This document shows, one piece after another, positions 1-11,405 of a DNA stretch of 64,000 nt (positions are counted from its first letter, which is position 1; every line of letters starts with the position of its first letter). A program made the translations under genes and the position numbers. The stretch is from the NCBI GenBank assembly GCA_027475525.1, contig JAMWFC010000054.1, positions 2,720,468-2,784,467 of the forward strand, written 5' to 3'. The notes below the pieces were generated by a model, which was not told where the DNA came from, ran no database searches, and saw only the letters and a program-made list of their open reading frames with translations. This DNA comes from Macrolepiota albuminosa (Eukaryota > Basidiomycota > Agaricomycetes > Agaricales > Agaricaceae).

Positions 1-72
1 TCCAGGAGCAACTACGCGATAAAACTAATCGCTATTTAGATGCTCAATGGTGGTCTCCATGCACCACTGCCC

Positions 73-226
73 AAGCTGCACCATTATTGTGCATCCTGAA
101 GAAGGATGGAACCCTTCAAACAGCTCTTGATGCGCGTCAGCGCAATGACAAGCTGCACCATTATTGTGCATCCTGAAGAAGGATGGAACCCTTCAAACAG
201 CTCTTGATGCGCGTCAGCGCAATGAC
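73..226. repeat. 77-bp exact tandem duplication
   Basis: The unit beginning at 73 is repeated at 150 (period 77). It lies in element 1 RT and shifts the frame. Probable assembly overlap. Confidence 0.9.
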
Positions 227-338
227 AACACCATAAAGGATGTAACTCCTTTACCAGATCAGGAACCCTTCAAACAGCTCTTGATGCGCGTCAGCGCAAT
301 GACAACACCATAAAGGATGTAACTCCTTTACCAGATCA
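185..338. repeat. 77-bp exact tandem duplication
   Basis: The unit beginning at 185 is repeated at 262 (period 77), directly overlapping the previous duplication in element 1 RT. Probable assembly overlap. Confidence 0.9.
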
Positions 339-925
339 GGAGGTGATCTGGGAAGATGTGGCTCGGGCAAAGTATCGCTCGAAGATTGACCTTACTGACA
401 CTTATGAGCAGGTGCGCATTTGCACTGAAGATGTACCCAAGACCGTATTTGCATCGATCATGGGCACGTTCACGAGCAACATAATGCAGATTGGAGACTG
501 TAATGCTCCAGCAACTTTCCAGAGGCTAATGATCTCTATCTTCCGAGATGTAATAGGACATTTTATGCACGTCTACTTAGATGACATATTCATCTACTCG
601 GATTCTATGGAGGAGCATGAGCAGCACCTCAGAGTCGTATTTGAACGACTGCGCAAGTACAAGTTGTACTTGAAGTGGAAGAAATGTGAGCTCTACGCTC
701 AGAGTATAGACTGCCTAGGGCATGTCATAGATGAGCGGGGTATCCACCCCAATCAGGACAAGCTCGATCGCATTCGGGAGTGGCAAATGCCCTGAAACTA
801 CAATGACATCCAACGGTTTGTTGGTCTTGTCAACTACATATCGAGCTTCTTGCCCGATGTCACAGCCTATACTGGGCCACTTATGGCCATGACACAGAAC
901 GGGTCACCGTTCAATTGGAGGCCAT

Positions 926-1863
926 TGATAGGACCCCATACAGGATCAGCGCATCAACGGCAGGCTACGGCAACACGGCACAGGCTCAGGGTACCTTAGT
1001 GCGCGCTAACTAACCAATTTTGGCAATATTTGACGGCCGTGCACGGCAAGAAGCAGATCCAATCAGTGATAGCGCTGATGGCAGACAGAATGACAACTGA
1101 CAGATGGCATCAGTCACTGACGACAGCGCTTAGGGAGAAGCCTGATGATCTATCAAAAACTGACGGACAGCTTGGCGTTTGACCTTGGCATCTGACATCG
1201 CTTAGCGCCTCGATTTGGCGCCTGACATCGCTAAGCCTTTTGGACAGACAGAAGGGTGATGGATTGATGGTTTAGCATTGCGATCTGCCGCCTGGCGTCG
1301 CTAAGGGTCTTGAATGGACGGTAGGGATCTGAAACTGTTGGAGCTACCCCTATGAAATTTTCCAGTTTACCGCACTTTGGCAATGGTTGGTCACTGGCGA
1401 CGGTGAACTCCTTGTAGTATATAAAGTACTTACCGACTTGTACATACCCATCGAACAATAGACCAGAGTTTACTACTCCCCTTTCTTCAGTCTCCCTTAC
1501 GCACGAGATTTCATTTATGGTTGGCAACGTCGAGCTCGTCGGCAGCTGCAGACTTCATCGCTAGCCTTCGACCTATTTGCGCCTTGCATCTACGGCAGGC
1601 ATTTACGACACTTAGACTTCGCTAAGCTTACCGCGCTCTTGCCACTCACGTTGCCGTGTTCACTTACCGCTCCCTTCATAGGCGCTTTACCTTAGCGCGT
1701 TACGCTTGCCGACCCCCTTACTGACTTTTCCCCATTTTCATAGGCGCGTTCTCTGGGACCTGCCCGGGACTCCCCACATCACTTATAGCGCGCCCAACGC
1801 AAGCAATTGGTACGGTAACACCATAGTAATATTTGTTACTGACCAAAACTTTGGGCGTCATCA
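926..1863 (+). mobile_element. Solo LTR of the element 3 family (copy A)
   Basis: This 938-bp block starts TGATAGGACC and ends GGGCGTCATCA. It is nearly identical to the two LTRs of element 3 (7634-8573 and 19228-20167). It has the TG...CA ends of an LTR and an internal TATATAAA box. It splits element 1 pol between RT and RNase H. The flanks are CCAT at 922-925 and CCGT at 1864-1867, a 4-bp target duplication with one transition. No internal region is present, so it is a solo LTR left by recombination. Confidence 0.9.
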
Positions 1864-2924
1864 CCGTTGCACCAGCGGTGCTTTGAGATGGTCAAACGGA
1901 TCTGTACAAAGACTCCGATGATTCGACCAATCGACCCTAGACGGGACGAGCCAATATGGCTCATTTGCGACGCGTCCAAGACAGGCATCAGAGCCATGTA
2001 TGGTCAGGGAAGCAGCTGGCAGACGTGCCGCCTAGCAGGGTTCATGTCGAAGAAGTTCACAACAGCCCAGCAAAACTATGCGGTGCACAAGCTGGAAACC
2101 CTTGCCATACTCGAGGCCCTCCTCAAGTGGGAGGATAAGCTGATGGGATATCCCATCCACATCATAACAGACCACAAGGCCCTTGAGTTCTTCAAAACTC
2201 AGGTGAACTTGTTGCCGCGTCAGCGACGGTGGATAGACTACATGTCGAGATACCAGTTTGACATCACCTATGTTAAAGGTGAACTCAACAAAGTGGCAGA
2301 CTGCTTGTCACGCTACTTTGAGAGTGATGTAGTTGGGGAGGCTCACGAGCCTCATGAGTATGTGCAGGCAGACTGCCGCATAGACTCTGATGGAGAGGAC
2401 TTACCTCTCCACCGATACCAGAAGCTCAGGGAGCATGTCCTGGAAGTACGCGCTATGCATGACAATGAATGGAGGCGAAGCACTTGCCTCAGGGAGCAGC
2501 ATGAAGAGCGGGACGTAGCCGCCCAGTTGCTCAAGGAGCATGAAGCCGTGGACCCAGCATCCACTGGGGAGCACGAGTGCCCCAATATACCCGTTACGCT
2601 TGCGGAGATGCTCGAAGGCGAATTGCCTTCAGCCCAGCCCCCTAGCCTGGTCAGTGACGACTTCCGGAAGGAAGTGGTGCAGGACTATGGCGATGATTCT
2701 CTTTTCGCCGAGATACTCGCCAATCCTGACGACCATCCTCGGTTCAGGCATGAGCCTGGTAGACTGATCATGACAGAGAACCATCAAGGGGTGGCAGTGG
2801 TATGTCTCCCATGTATGCAAACCATTGTTACGCAGGTCTTGGACCAGGCCCATGCACTGGTGGGGCACTTTGGTGCCGCCCGGACGTTGGGCTACATCCG
2901 GAGATGGTATTGGTGGCCACGTAT
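1864..2924 (+). pseudogene. Element 1 RNase H and start of integrase
   Basis: This continues pol after solo LTR A. The RNase H core is recognisable from IWLICDASKTGI (first catalytic Asp), YAVHKLETLAILEALLKW (Glu), IITDHKALEFF (Asp) and YVKGELNKVADCLSR (final Asp). A linker with LHRYQKLREHVLEVRAM follows, then the integrase N-terminal zinc-binding region (ALVGHFGAARTLGYIRRWYWWP). The reading frame is open from about 1867 to the LTR inserted at 2925, and every segment aligns with element 2. Pol resumes after that LTR at 3660. Confidence 0.85.
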
Positions 2925-3654
2925 TGTCACGACCCCTCCCCTCCGGACCCACCCTGGGACACCCCCGGAACACCATCCAGGACCCTCCCTTCGACTCCAC
3001 AGGACACGCCCCACCATCACGACTACCAACACCGCCATCACGCACATCAAGGACCGCCATCAGCTGCCACCAGCCCCAATCAACAATTGGATCACGCAAC
3101 TCGCCTCCGGCCATCACGCATCACGCATCACAGCTCCCTCCGTGCTCCACACACGCAATTCAAGTACACAGTCCCTGCCCGCTACTCAATGACTCCCGGA
3201 ACCCATCCTAGACACCCCGGAACCTGAGACCCGGTCCCGTAGTACTTATAGCACAGTTCCCCGTTGTATTCGCTAGTCTTGATATTACACTGCTTACACT
3301 GTTTTCACTTGGCTACTTGAATTGTTGCGTGCCCTCTATTTGACTGGTACGCATTGACTGGCACGCTTGACTGGCACGCTTGGATAATCGCGTGCTCTAA
3401 GACTGGTACGCACTTCGCGACTTGGTCTCATCTTAGAATCTCCGGTTCATGACTCGACCCCCACCCGAATTCCCCAGTTACTCCCCACCCAAAACCCCCG
3501 GACCAAGTCCCCTCCTCCGGGAGTACCCCTGTCCACGTCTTGAACCCCGGAGTCCTAGCCCCAGAGTTCCAGACACCTGAGTATCCGTGAGTCAAGTCCG
3601 CATTGTAAGGGCGATTGCTTTCCCGGAAAGCCCCCAACTCAGCGGAACCTGACA
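2925..3654 (+). mobile_element. Solo LTR, family D (copy 1)
   Basis: This 730-bp insertion begins TGTCACGACCCC and ends GGAACCTGACA, so its termini are inverted (TGTCA/TGACA). It is flanked by a perfect 5-bp target duplication CGTAT (2920-2924 and 3655-3659). It interrupts integrase of element 1; element 2 has no insertion at the matching site. A related copy interrupts the copia element at 22356-34609. It has no coding capacity and is C-rich on the plus strand in its left half. The internal region of this family is not in the window. Confidence 0.9.
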
Positions 3655-3659
3655 CGTAT

Positions 3660-4878
3660 GGCCCAAGAAGTGACTAAGTTCTGCGCTTCATGCGCAGCGT
3701 GTCAGAGGGCAAAGTTGCCCCCTGGATCCCCTCCCAGGAAGCTACACCAGCTACTCGTGCTGGTGAAACCTTGGGATTCCATTGGTATGGACTTCGTAGA
3801 TCCCTTTTCCGAGTCCAGAGGGTTCAATTACCTCTGGGTGGTAATATGCCGCATGACGAGCATGGTGCACCTCATACCGGTGCAAACTACGCTGACGGCT
3901 AAGGAGCTGTCATGGATCTACCTGAGGGAGATCGTTAGGCTGCATGGGCTGCCTAGCACCATTGTGAGCGACCGTGACTCAAAGTTCACGTCTCAATGGT
4001 GGAGGGAACTCCACAAACTGCTAGGAGCGCGACTCCTTATGTCAACATCCTTCCATCCTCAAACGGATGGGCAAACGGAGCGGGCTAACCGCAGTATAGG
4101 CCAGATTCTGAGGGCAGTTGTTTGCCCTGACCAACGGGACTAGGTGGACTGGTGTCCACTCACTGAGTTCGCGATTAACGCAAGTATCTCAGATACCACA
4201 GGGTATGCGCCCTTTGAGCTCAACGGAGGGTACTTGCCCTCCATGCTGCACGAAGTTCGTGCTGATACGGTGGCCCACCAAGGAGTTGTCGAGTTCGCCA
4301 GGCAGGCCCTGGAGAACATTGCGGCGGCGCATGACGCCATCATAGAGGCACGAGTTTTTCAGGCAAAAAACGCCAATCACCGTAGGCGAGCAGACCCACC
4401 AATAGCTGTAGGAGCGTTGGTATACCTATCAACGCGTAATCTGAGGCTCCCAAAGGGACGGGCGAGTAAACTCTGCCCAAAATGGGTAGGCCCATACCGC
4501 GTCCTAGACGCAGAGCCAAGTACCTCCAACTACGTGCTGGAGTTGCCTCTGGCATTACAGGAACGACGCATCGTTCCTAAGTTTCATGTGTCGCTGTTGC
4601 GACCGTACAGCGCGTCTGACGATGCGCTGTTCCCTAACAGGGCAACCCCGGGCCCCTATGATTTTGGGGCTCGAGACAATGACAAATGGTTCGTCGAGTG
4701 CATAATTGGGCACCGGTGGACTGAGCATAACATGCTCGAGTTCGAAGTACGTTGGTCCCTGGGGGACACAACATGGGAGCCACACTCCCATTGCTCCAAG
4801 TTAGCGGCACTTGACCGTTATTTGGAGTTGAAGGGCGTTAAGCGCCCACATCAATTAAGTAAGCATGCTGGTGCTTAA
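3660..4878 (+). pseudogene. Element 1 integrase core and C-terminal chromodomain
   Basis: The integrase zinc-binding end (FCASCAACQRAK) is followed by the catalytic core: IGMDFVDPF (first Asp), TIVSDRDSKFTSQWW (second Asp) and FHPQTDGQTERANR (Glu), so the D,D,E triad is present. A TAG at 4141-4143 replaces the tryptophan seen in element 2 (DWVD). The C-terminal part reads through a GPY-like segment (KWVGPYRVL, VPKFHVSLLRPY) into a chromodomain (IGHR, LEFEVRWSLGDTTWEP, LDRYLEL). The chromodomain places the element in the chromovirus clade and usually directs integration to particular chromatin. Confidence 0.88.
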
Positions 4879-5087
4879 TTTGATGGGCAGTGCCGATTAC
4901 GGCTTGGCTGAGTTGGTCAGCAGCTGTGGCTGAAACACATCTTAAAAGGCGAAATTTTTTTTTGCCTTTTTCCCTCAACCATGGACAACATGCCCGTGGA
5001 TCAGCCTGAGCAGCAGTAGCAGCAGCAACAGCAGCATCATATTGAGTTTGCGCTGTCAGTTGTACCGTCGGCTGAAGGGGGGGGCAG

Positions 5088-7633
5088 ATGGCTCCCCCGC
5101 TGACCCAAAATGCGCCCCAGTGAGGACAATCGCAACCAGCTGTGGGCTTCCCACAGCAGCAGCAACCACCAGCGGCAGGCTACCTGCCGCAGCAGTCGGT
5201 GATCAGTGGCTATCCGCCACTTCAACCCATGCAGGGCAACTTCATGCCCCAGAACGCACCTGTGGGCGGCTATCAGCCCCAACAACCAGTAGCGGGCGCT
5301 TATGCGCCACATCACGCAGAGGGCCAATCCCAGCAACAGGCCTATGGGGGGCTAGTCAGCCCCCAAGCAGCGCCAGGATGGGGGCAGTTTGCCCCCGCTA
5401 TGGCGAGAGGGGCTATGGGCACACATCCTTTGCTCCAGTTTACCACTCCAGCTCACTACCCTGGGATGGGTGGTGTGCCCATAATAATGCCATACCCCCC
5501 GGCTTGGATGGGGGCTTGGGGCGCAATGCCCCAGTACAGCGACTCGCATGAGTCACCAGCCAAGGGAGGCCAGTCGATTTCCCTGTCGACCACAGCACCA
5601 ATTGACAATCTAGAGAGACGCAAAGCATCCCTTGTGCAGGCCACCGTGGCCATCGAGAGCACAGAAACTCTCAGTCCAGGACGGAGCATCAGTTCATCGG
5701 CTGATGCGCCGATAGAGAGCTTGGCCAAGCTCTCCTTGCTACAGCAGCTGGAAATGCCGCACCAATCTGAGCCCAGCTTGGAAGAAGAGTCACGTTTTCG
5801 ACGCAACAAAGGAAAAGCACGGGCTGTTGAGCCTAGTCACAACCAGGACTTAGTCCTGGCTACTCTTCTCCAACGTCTGGGAGACAACAGGTACAATGTA
5901 CCCACAGAGTCATCATTCCTCCATGATGCAGAGACGGTCGTCCTCATCAGCCAGATGATAGATGACATGGATCATATGCGTGCCCAGCGCAAAACTGATC
6001 TCCTTGCCCTATCGGCCACTCGTATGCGGCAAACTACACCCCCGAGTCAGGACACCGACTCCAGCAAAAGGGCGCGTCGGCAAGGAGTGGAGGACGCGCC
6101 CTCCCGCTCAATTAAGTCGAGTGTTGCTGCCCCCGGCTGGGAGGCCAGCCTAGGACGGGACATCCTTCCCTATGAAGATGTCCCTGCTCCAGCTGCCCCC
6201 CGGCTTATCCAGCACCTTTCCAGCGGCATGTCTGAGGTCACGTCTTCGTGACCAGTATCCGTGGTTTCCACCACGTACTCTGGGGAGCAGAGTTCCAGGG
6301 GCGTGAGCACACACCCCACTGAGGCTAAGGCCTCACAACCCCGAAAGGATCGTCGGGGTAAGCAACCGGAAGGGCACACATACGTCAACGTGCACTTCTC
6401 CAAAGATGCCCTGAAAGGGGCCCCAGGGGCTAACATCCCCTTTTTACCCGCCATACTGGTAGAGGGCCCGCCAGCCCGACTCCCACGGTGTGTGTGGGCA
6501 ATGGACCCATGGTCTGAGAAGTCAGAGCCGGAGAGGCTGCCATCCCCACCCTCCGATGATGATTGGTATGAGGAGCCTGAAAAGGCTCGTATGGAGTCCC
6601 CTGTGCCGCACAAGACGGCGGCACAATGTATGGCGCGTGAACAGCGCAACAGCAATTGATGGGCCAAGATGGAATGTTGGGCGCAGGATAGCGCCAAGCA
6701 AGGAGCTGCCCTCCTTGAGGACCAAACCAGGCGCATTCCTGATGCACTTGGTGTTGTGATCTACCGTGATCACACTATTGAGCGCCAGAACTCTTTCTTT
6801 GGTGCGGGGTTAGCTCCCCAGTTCTATTGGTCACCAGTGACCAATACCATCTTTATCGGGCAAGAAGCCCACGCAGCCAGGTCCTTCGAGACCGATAAAG
6901 AGGGCAACGCCGCGGCGACGCCCCACAACAGTAAGGTGTACCAAGTGGCACCTCACAGGTTTCCCCGCAGTCCTCGAGAAGTCCGCAGACTTCATGCACT
7001 GGTTAACAACCAGTTTACGCTGATTTGTCAGCGTCAGTTGGGCTACCTATTGCTCAACAAATTCAAGTGGGTGGCGCTCAACTGCCACTCTACTGCCCGA
7101 GACAGAGCTATGTCTCACTTACTTGACGAGGTCGAGTATAGGACCATCGCGGTACCCTTCACGAGTCCAGAAGAGTGGGAGAACGTCCCGCAAATGATTG
7201 TGCCAACATGGCTCTATCGCCGCAAAGAGGGAGGGAGAATTGCCTTCGTTGGCCTTACCCCCCTGATCCAAAGCAACCATTTGCTTTGGACTACCTGGGC
7301 TCATACGCCCTCCTTTATGGACATCCTGGGACGTCCAACATATGGACCGGTCTGGCCATGGACCGAGCCATGCGCATTCATTGGCGCAGCCTCTTTGGGT
7401 TTGCGCTTGTATGCGCCCTCAGCACCAGCTGCCCCTCCAAGTCCACGGTATACAAGTACATGGCCTATGTCTTCGCAAGGCCAGGCCTCTACAAAGAGGC
7501 CGTGGCTGAGTACGAGGCGGCTACGGGGCAAGTCTTTGTGCCCCTCCACGCCGACGACCCTAACTTCGAGGCTTGGGCTGTGGACATCCCGGAAGCGTCA
7601 GCTTCTGTGTTCACCACTTCGGACGTGTTACAC
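5088..7633 (+). pseudogene. Element 1 accessory ORF, first part (unknown function)
   Basis: A long ORF follows the chromodomain after about 200 bp. I place the start at the ATG at 5088 because it matches the start of the same ORF in element 2. The N-terminal half is rich in Q, P, G and A (PQQQQPP, GGYQPQQPV), then comes a helical conserved block around SFLHDAETVVLISQM. The C-terminal half is better conserved, for example IPDALG, HRFPRSPREVRRLH, IHWRSLFGFAL and FARPGLYKEAV. The frame contains TGA codons near 5120 and at 6249-6251 and 6657-6659, and shifts near 7250. Element 3 cuts the ORF at 7634 and it resumes at 20172. There is no recognised domain, signal peptide or transmembrane segment, so it does not look like an envelope gene. 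Confidence 0.7.
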
Positions 7634-8573
7634 TGATAGGACCCCATACAGGATCAGCGCATCAACGGCAGGCTACGGCAACACGACACAGGCTCAGGGT
7701 ACCTTAGCGTGTGCTAACTAACCAATTTTGGCAATATTTGATGGCCGCGCACGGCAAGAAGCAGATCCAATCAGTGATAGCGCTGATGGCAGACAGAATG
7801 ACAACTGACAGATGGCATCAGTCACTGATGACAGCGCTTAGCAAGAAGCCTGATGATCTATCAAAAACTGACGGACAGCTTGGCATTTGACCTTGGCATC
7901 TGACATCGCTTAGCGCCTCGATTTGGCGCCTGACATCGCTAAGCCTTTTGGACAGACAGAAGGGTGATGGATTGATGGTTTAGCATTGCGATCTGCCGCC
8001 TGGCACCGCTAAGCGTCTTGAATGGACGGTAGGGATCTGAAACCGTTGGAGCTACCCCTATGAAATTTTCCAGTTTACCGCACTTTGGCAATGGTTGGTC
8101 ACTGGCGACGGTGAACTCCTTGTAGTATATAAAGTACTTACCGACTTGTACATATGATCATCGAACAATAGACCAGAGTTTCCTGCTCCCCTTACTTCAG
8201 TCTCCCTTACGCTCGAGATCTCATTTACAGTCGACAACGTCGAGCTCGTTGGCAGCTGCAGACTTCATCGCTAGCCTTCGACTTATTTGCGCCTTGCATC
8301 TATGGCAGGCATTTACGACGCTTAGACTTTGCTAAGCTTACTGTGTTTTTGCCGTTGATATTGCCGTGTTTGCTTACCGCTCCCTTAATAGGCGCTTTAC
8401 CTTAGCGCTTTACACTTGCCGACTCCCTTACCGACTTTTCCCCATTTTCATAGGCACGTTCTCTGGGACCTGCCCGGGACTCCTCACAACACTTAGAGCA
8501 CGCCCAACGCAAGCAATTGGTACGGTAACACTATAGTAATATTTGTTACTGACCAAAACTTTGGGCATCATCA
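7634..8573 (+). repeat. Element 3 5' LTR
   Basis: This 940-bp direct repeat has TGATAGG and CATCATCA ends and pairs with 19228-20167. A TATATAAA box lies at 8126-8133 and is the likely Pol II promoter of the element. The left flank carries the target duplication ACAC. Confidence 0.93.
8126..8133 (+). promoter_or_regulatory. TATA box in element 3 5' LTR
   Basis: TATATAAA is conserved at the same place in the 3' LTR and in solo copy A. It is the only strong TATA-like motif in the LTR, and its position suits retroelement transcription start downstream of it. Confidence 0.6.
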
Positions 8574-8576
8574 AAT

Positions 8577-8592
8577 TGGAGCCCACCGCAAG
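8577..8592 (+). other. Putative primer binding site of element 3
   Basis: Three bases after the 5' LTR the sequence reads TGGAGCCCACCGCAAG. It starts with the TGG expected opposite a tRNA CCA end, at the usual distance from the LTR. I cannot assign the tRNA. Confidence 0.5.
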
Positions 8593-8662
8593 GGATTTCT
8601 AGGGCAGAATTCCACCAGAAACCCGTCTTCAGCGTAAGCGCCGCCTGCTAGAGCAGTCAGCA

Positions 8663-8816
8663 AAAGGCATAGCTCCTTCCCACCCATCAACTCCACAACC
8701 ACCTGGTGCCTTACCAGGTCTTTCTCTTGCACAGGAACTAAAGGCATAGCTCCTTCCCACCCATCAACTCCACAACCACCTGGTGCCTTACCAGGTCTTT
8801 CTCTTGCACAGGAACT
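8663..8816. repeat. 77-bp exact tandem duplication
   Basis: Copies start at 8663 and 8740. It lies in the leader between the element 3 LTR and gag. Probable assembly overlap. Confidence 0.9.
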
Positions 8817-9033
8817 ACAGAACGCCACTGTAGACGCATTTCCTGATCTCTTCCCGCATTCCCTTGATTATAGCGCCAACGACCCCTTAGCGTTGCCATT
8901 TACCGTACCGCAACCAGTTATCCCCATCACTCCTCTAACACTGCTTTCTCAACTCGCCATTTTTCTTACCCCGTCGCCAATACCTAGAACTCCTTCCCCA
9001 CCTCTGCTAACTGAACTCGCCAACACAGTCACT

Positions 9034-10523
9034 ATGGAACAACAAGTCCAGCGCATGCCGCCACACAATCACTTCTCAGCACCAAAATGGGACAAGTCCA
9101 AGCCACGAGAGCTTTCCCAGTATTTCAAGGAATTAGAGTATTTGTTCAGGGATTGTGGCATTACCAACCACACGCAGATGAAGGAGTACGTGGCAAGATA
9201 CGTATCGTATGACACGGCAGAGACGTGGACTGGCCTTGCCGAGTTTGCTGCCTTTGTTCCTGCCACCCCACCTGTTCCAGCCCAAGGCACGTCGTATGAA
9301 GGCTGGAAGACGGCAGTAATTCAGTTGTACTCTGGTGCTGAAGAAGCTACCCGATACTCGGTAAACGAGCTGCAGAAATTAGTACAGGAATCATTCGACA
9401 GTAGCACATCTTTGCTTGGCGCATTCTCTACATATTACCGCGAATTCCAAAAGATCGCTAGGTGGCTAGTGCAAAACGGCAAGCTTTATATTAATGAGGA
9501 ACATCGCCTATTCCAACAAGGCATCCCGACTTCGCTTTGGACTTGTATTGCTCGTCGCCTAGAGATAGTTCACCAGGCCCTCGCCTATTCCAACAAGGCA
9601 TCCCGACTTCGCTTTGGACTTGTATTGCTCGTCGCCTAGAGATAGTTCACCAGGCCCATCACCCAGACGAGCCCTATAACGTTGCCGACATCTTTGAAGC
9701 CGGTAAATGGGTTCTCAAGGGGATGGACACTGGCGTTGGGCTGCAACACGCTAGGATGAGCCCACCACCTGAGCAAACTAACGGTATCATTCCCATCCCG
9801 CCCCCTGTTGCCGACTTTGTTAAGAAGGAGGATCTCAACGCTGCTGTTACCGCTGCTGTCGCTTCCGCCATGACTCGTATCAAAACTATGATTACCACCA
9901 ATCTCGCTAACCGACCCGCTAATGTACCCGCGTCTGGCCCTTGCCACTTCTGTGGGGAAATTGGACATACTATGACTAGACGCTGTGCTACCCTCAAAAA
10001 CTACATTCGGCAAGGAAGAATTCGAAGGGCTATCAACGGCAAGATAGTCCTCACCACTGGCGCCACCATCCCCAACTACCCAGACAAGAAGTCCTTCCAG
10101 GAGCGAGTTGATGAATGGCATAGGCGCAACCCAGGACAAATCGTTACCGGCACGCTTTCTGGCAATGCCAACCCCGACCCTGAACAGGCGACCCAACAGC
10201 AAATGATCCACGAGGTCTTACACTTCGACAGCGTTGGCGACCATCCTACTTTCTCGCGGGAAGAACATATCGCCAAGCTTCAACAGGAGTTGGATTTGCT
10301 TAAGAATCAGGTTTTTGATGGGGTTGAAGTTAAGCAGCCCAAACAACCTCTTAAAGGATACAAGCCAATGCCTCCCGCTAGCAAGTTACTAACTCCTACT
10401 CCTGCCGCTCCGCCAGCTACCACTCCAGAACCATCGTCGACCGCCACCGCTCCTGAACTGCCCTTGCTGCCTCTCCATCCCTACTCAGGGATTCCCGACT
10501 GTTATCATGCTCCTGCACAATGA
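9034..10523 (+). pseudogene. Element 3 gag with zinc knuckle
   Basis: The first ATG of the well-conserved stretch is at 9034 (MEQQVQRMPP); the open frame extends upstream but without an ATG. The N-terminal half is a retrotransposon gag capsid-like domain (FSAPKWDKSKPRELSQYF, YVARYVSYDTAETW). The 77-bp duplication at 9504-9657 breaks the frame, which resumes as IFEAGKWVLKGM. A zinc knuckle, CHFCGEIGHTMTRRC, lies near 9945. Its spacing is C-x2-C-x4-H-x5-C, one residue longer than the usual CCHC. A proline/threonine-rich tail precedes the stop at 10523. It would form the element particle and bind its RNA. Only the duplication, not a point mutation, disrupts the frame. Confidence 0.8.
9504..9657. 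repeat. 77-bp exact tandem duplication
   Basis: Copies start at 9504 and 9581, inside element 3 gag, shifting its frame. Probable assembly overlap. Confidence 0.92.
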
Positions 10524-10715
10524 AACTTTGCCGCTCCCGAGAAGCGTCCTGAAGGTGGTTACCGACCTACCACGCCAATTTTTGACATAGAGAAATCAAA
10601 CCACATCTTTAACCGTATCATGAAAACTGCCATCACCTTATCTGTAGAAGAACTTTGCAGTATTGCTCCTGATGTCCGCAACCAGGTTAAGACGGCAGTC
10701 ACTCCCTGACATCCT

Positions 10716-11405
10716 TTGGTGACAGCCGTTGCCGAGGTTGATGAACTCAACGATGCACTTCCTGGTTTTTCGGTTACCATCGACTCTTCCGACACCGAGG
10801 AGCCTTCTGCCGACACCATCGCTAACGCCACCTCTGTGGACCCAGTGGAGACCTATCTTAGGTCAGTGGACCATGGAGAGGACCCCGCCATCCTTACCGT
10901 CACTCAAGAATCGCACGCTATCCACTCAGTAGCACTAACAGTAGACAATAAGCACAAGGTAGAGGCGATTGTGGATAGCGGGTCTCAAATTATTTCTATG
11001 GCAGCCGAAGTCGCTAATGATCTGGGCCTTATTTATGACCCTACTGTTATACTAAACATGCAGAGTGCTAACAGTACGGTGGACAGATCCCTAGGCCTCG
11101 CCAAGAATGTGCCTTGCACCCTTGGCGACATCACATTTTACCTCCAAATACACATCTTACGATCCCCGGTGTATGACTTACTACTTGGCAGACCCTTTGA
11201 TGTCTTGGCACGATCAGTCGTCAAGACGGTTACCAACAATGAAACGACCTTAACAATTAGCGACCCTAATTCCAGAATCCGACGAACGGTGCCAATGTTC
11301 CCTAGGGGACAACGAAAAGGCGCCCGTGCTAAGCCCCCAGAGTTTACCGACCAACACGCCAACGAGCCTCCCCACCGGTGTTTTCACAGACCATCGAGGA
11401 GGTGA
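10716..11405 (+). pseudogene. Element 3 aspartic protease region
   Basis: A retropepsin-like domain is recognised by the catalytic motif VEAIVDSGSQIISM (D-S-G, about residue 87) and the C-terminal hydrophobic motif SPVYDLLLGRPFDVL. In the family the enzyme works as a dimer to cleave the Gag-Pol precursor. The frame is open from gag end to about 11370, where a single-base shift moves pol into the next frame (IEEVIGDDHEDVALTL). Confidence 0.78.

Larger units (their letters stand above)
1..925 (+). pseudogene. Element 1 reverse transcriptase fragment
   Basis: Translation gives the palm and fingers of a Ty3/gypsy reverse transcriptase. The conserved KIDLTDTYEQVRI block is present, and the catalytic Y-L-D-D box is encoded at 574-585 and followed by FIYSDS. 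The reading frame before about 340 is broken by two 77-bp duplications (73-226 and 185-338). A TGA at 793-795 stands where element 2 has an arginine codon, consistent with CGA to TGA decay. Similarity continues past that stop into the thumb (GPLMAMTQNGSPF) until the solo LTR at 926 cuts the gene. RNase H resumes at 1864. Confidence 0.85.

Noticed and set aside
5088..7633. Accessory ORF as a retroviral-type envelope gene
   Set aside because: No signal peptide, transmembrane segment or furin-like site; the N-terminus is Q/P-rich and hydrophilic.
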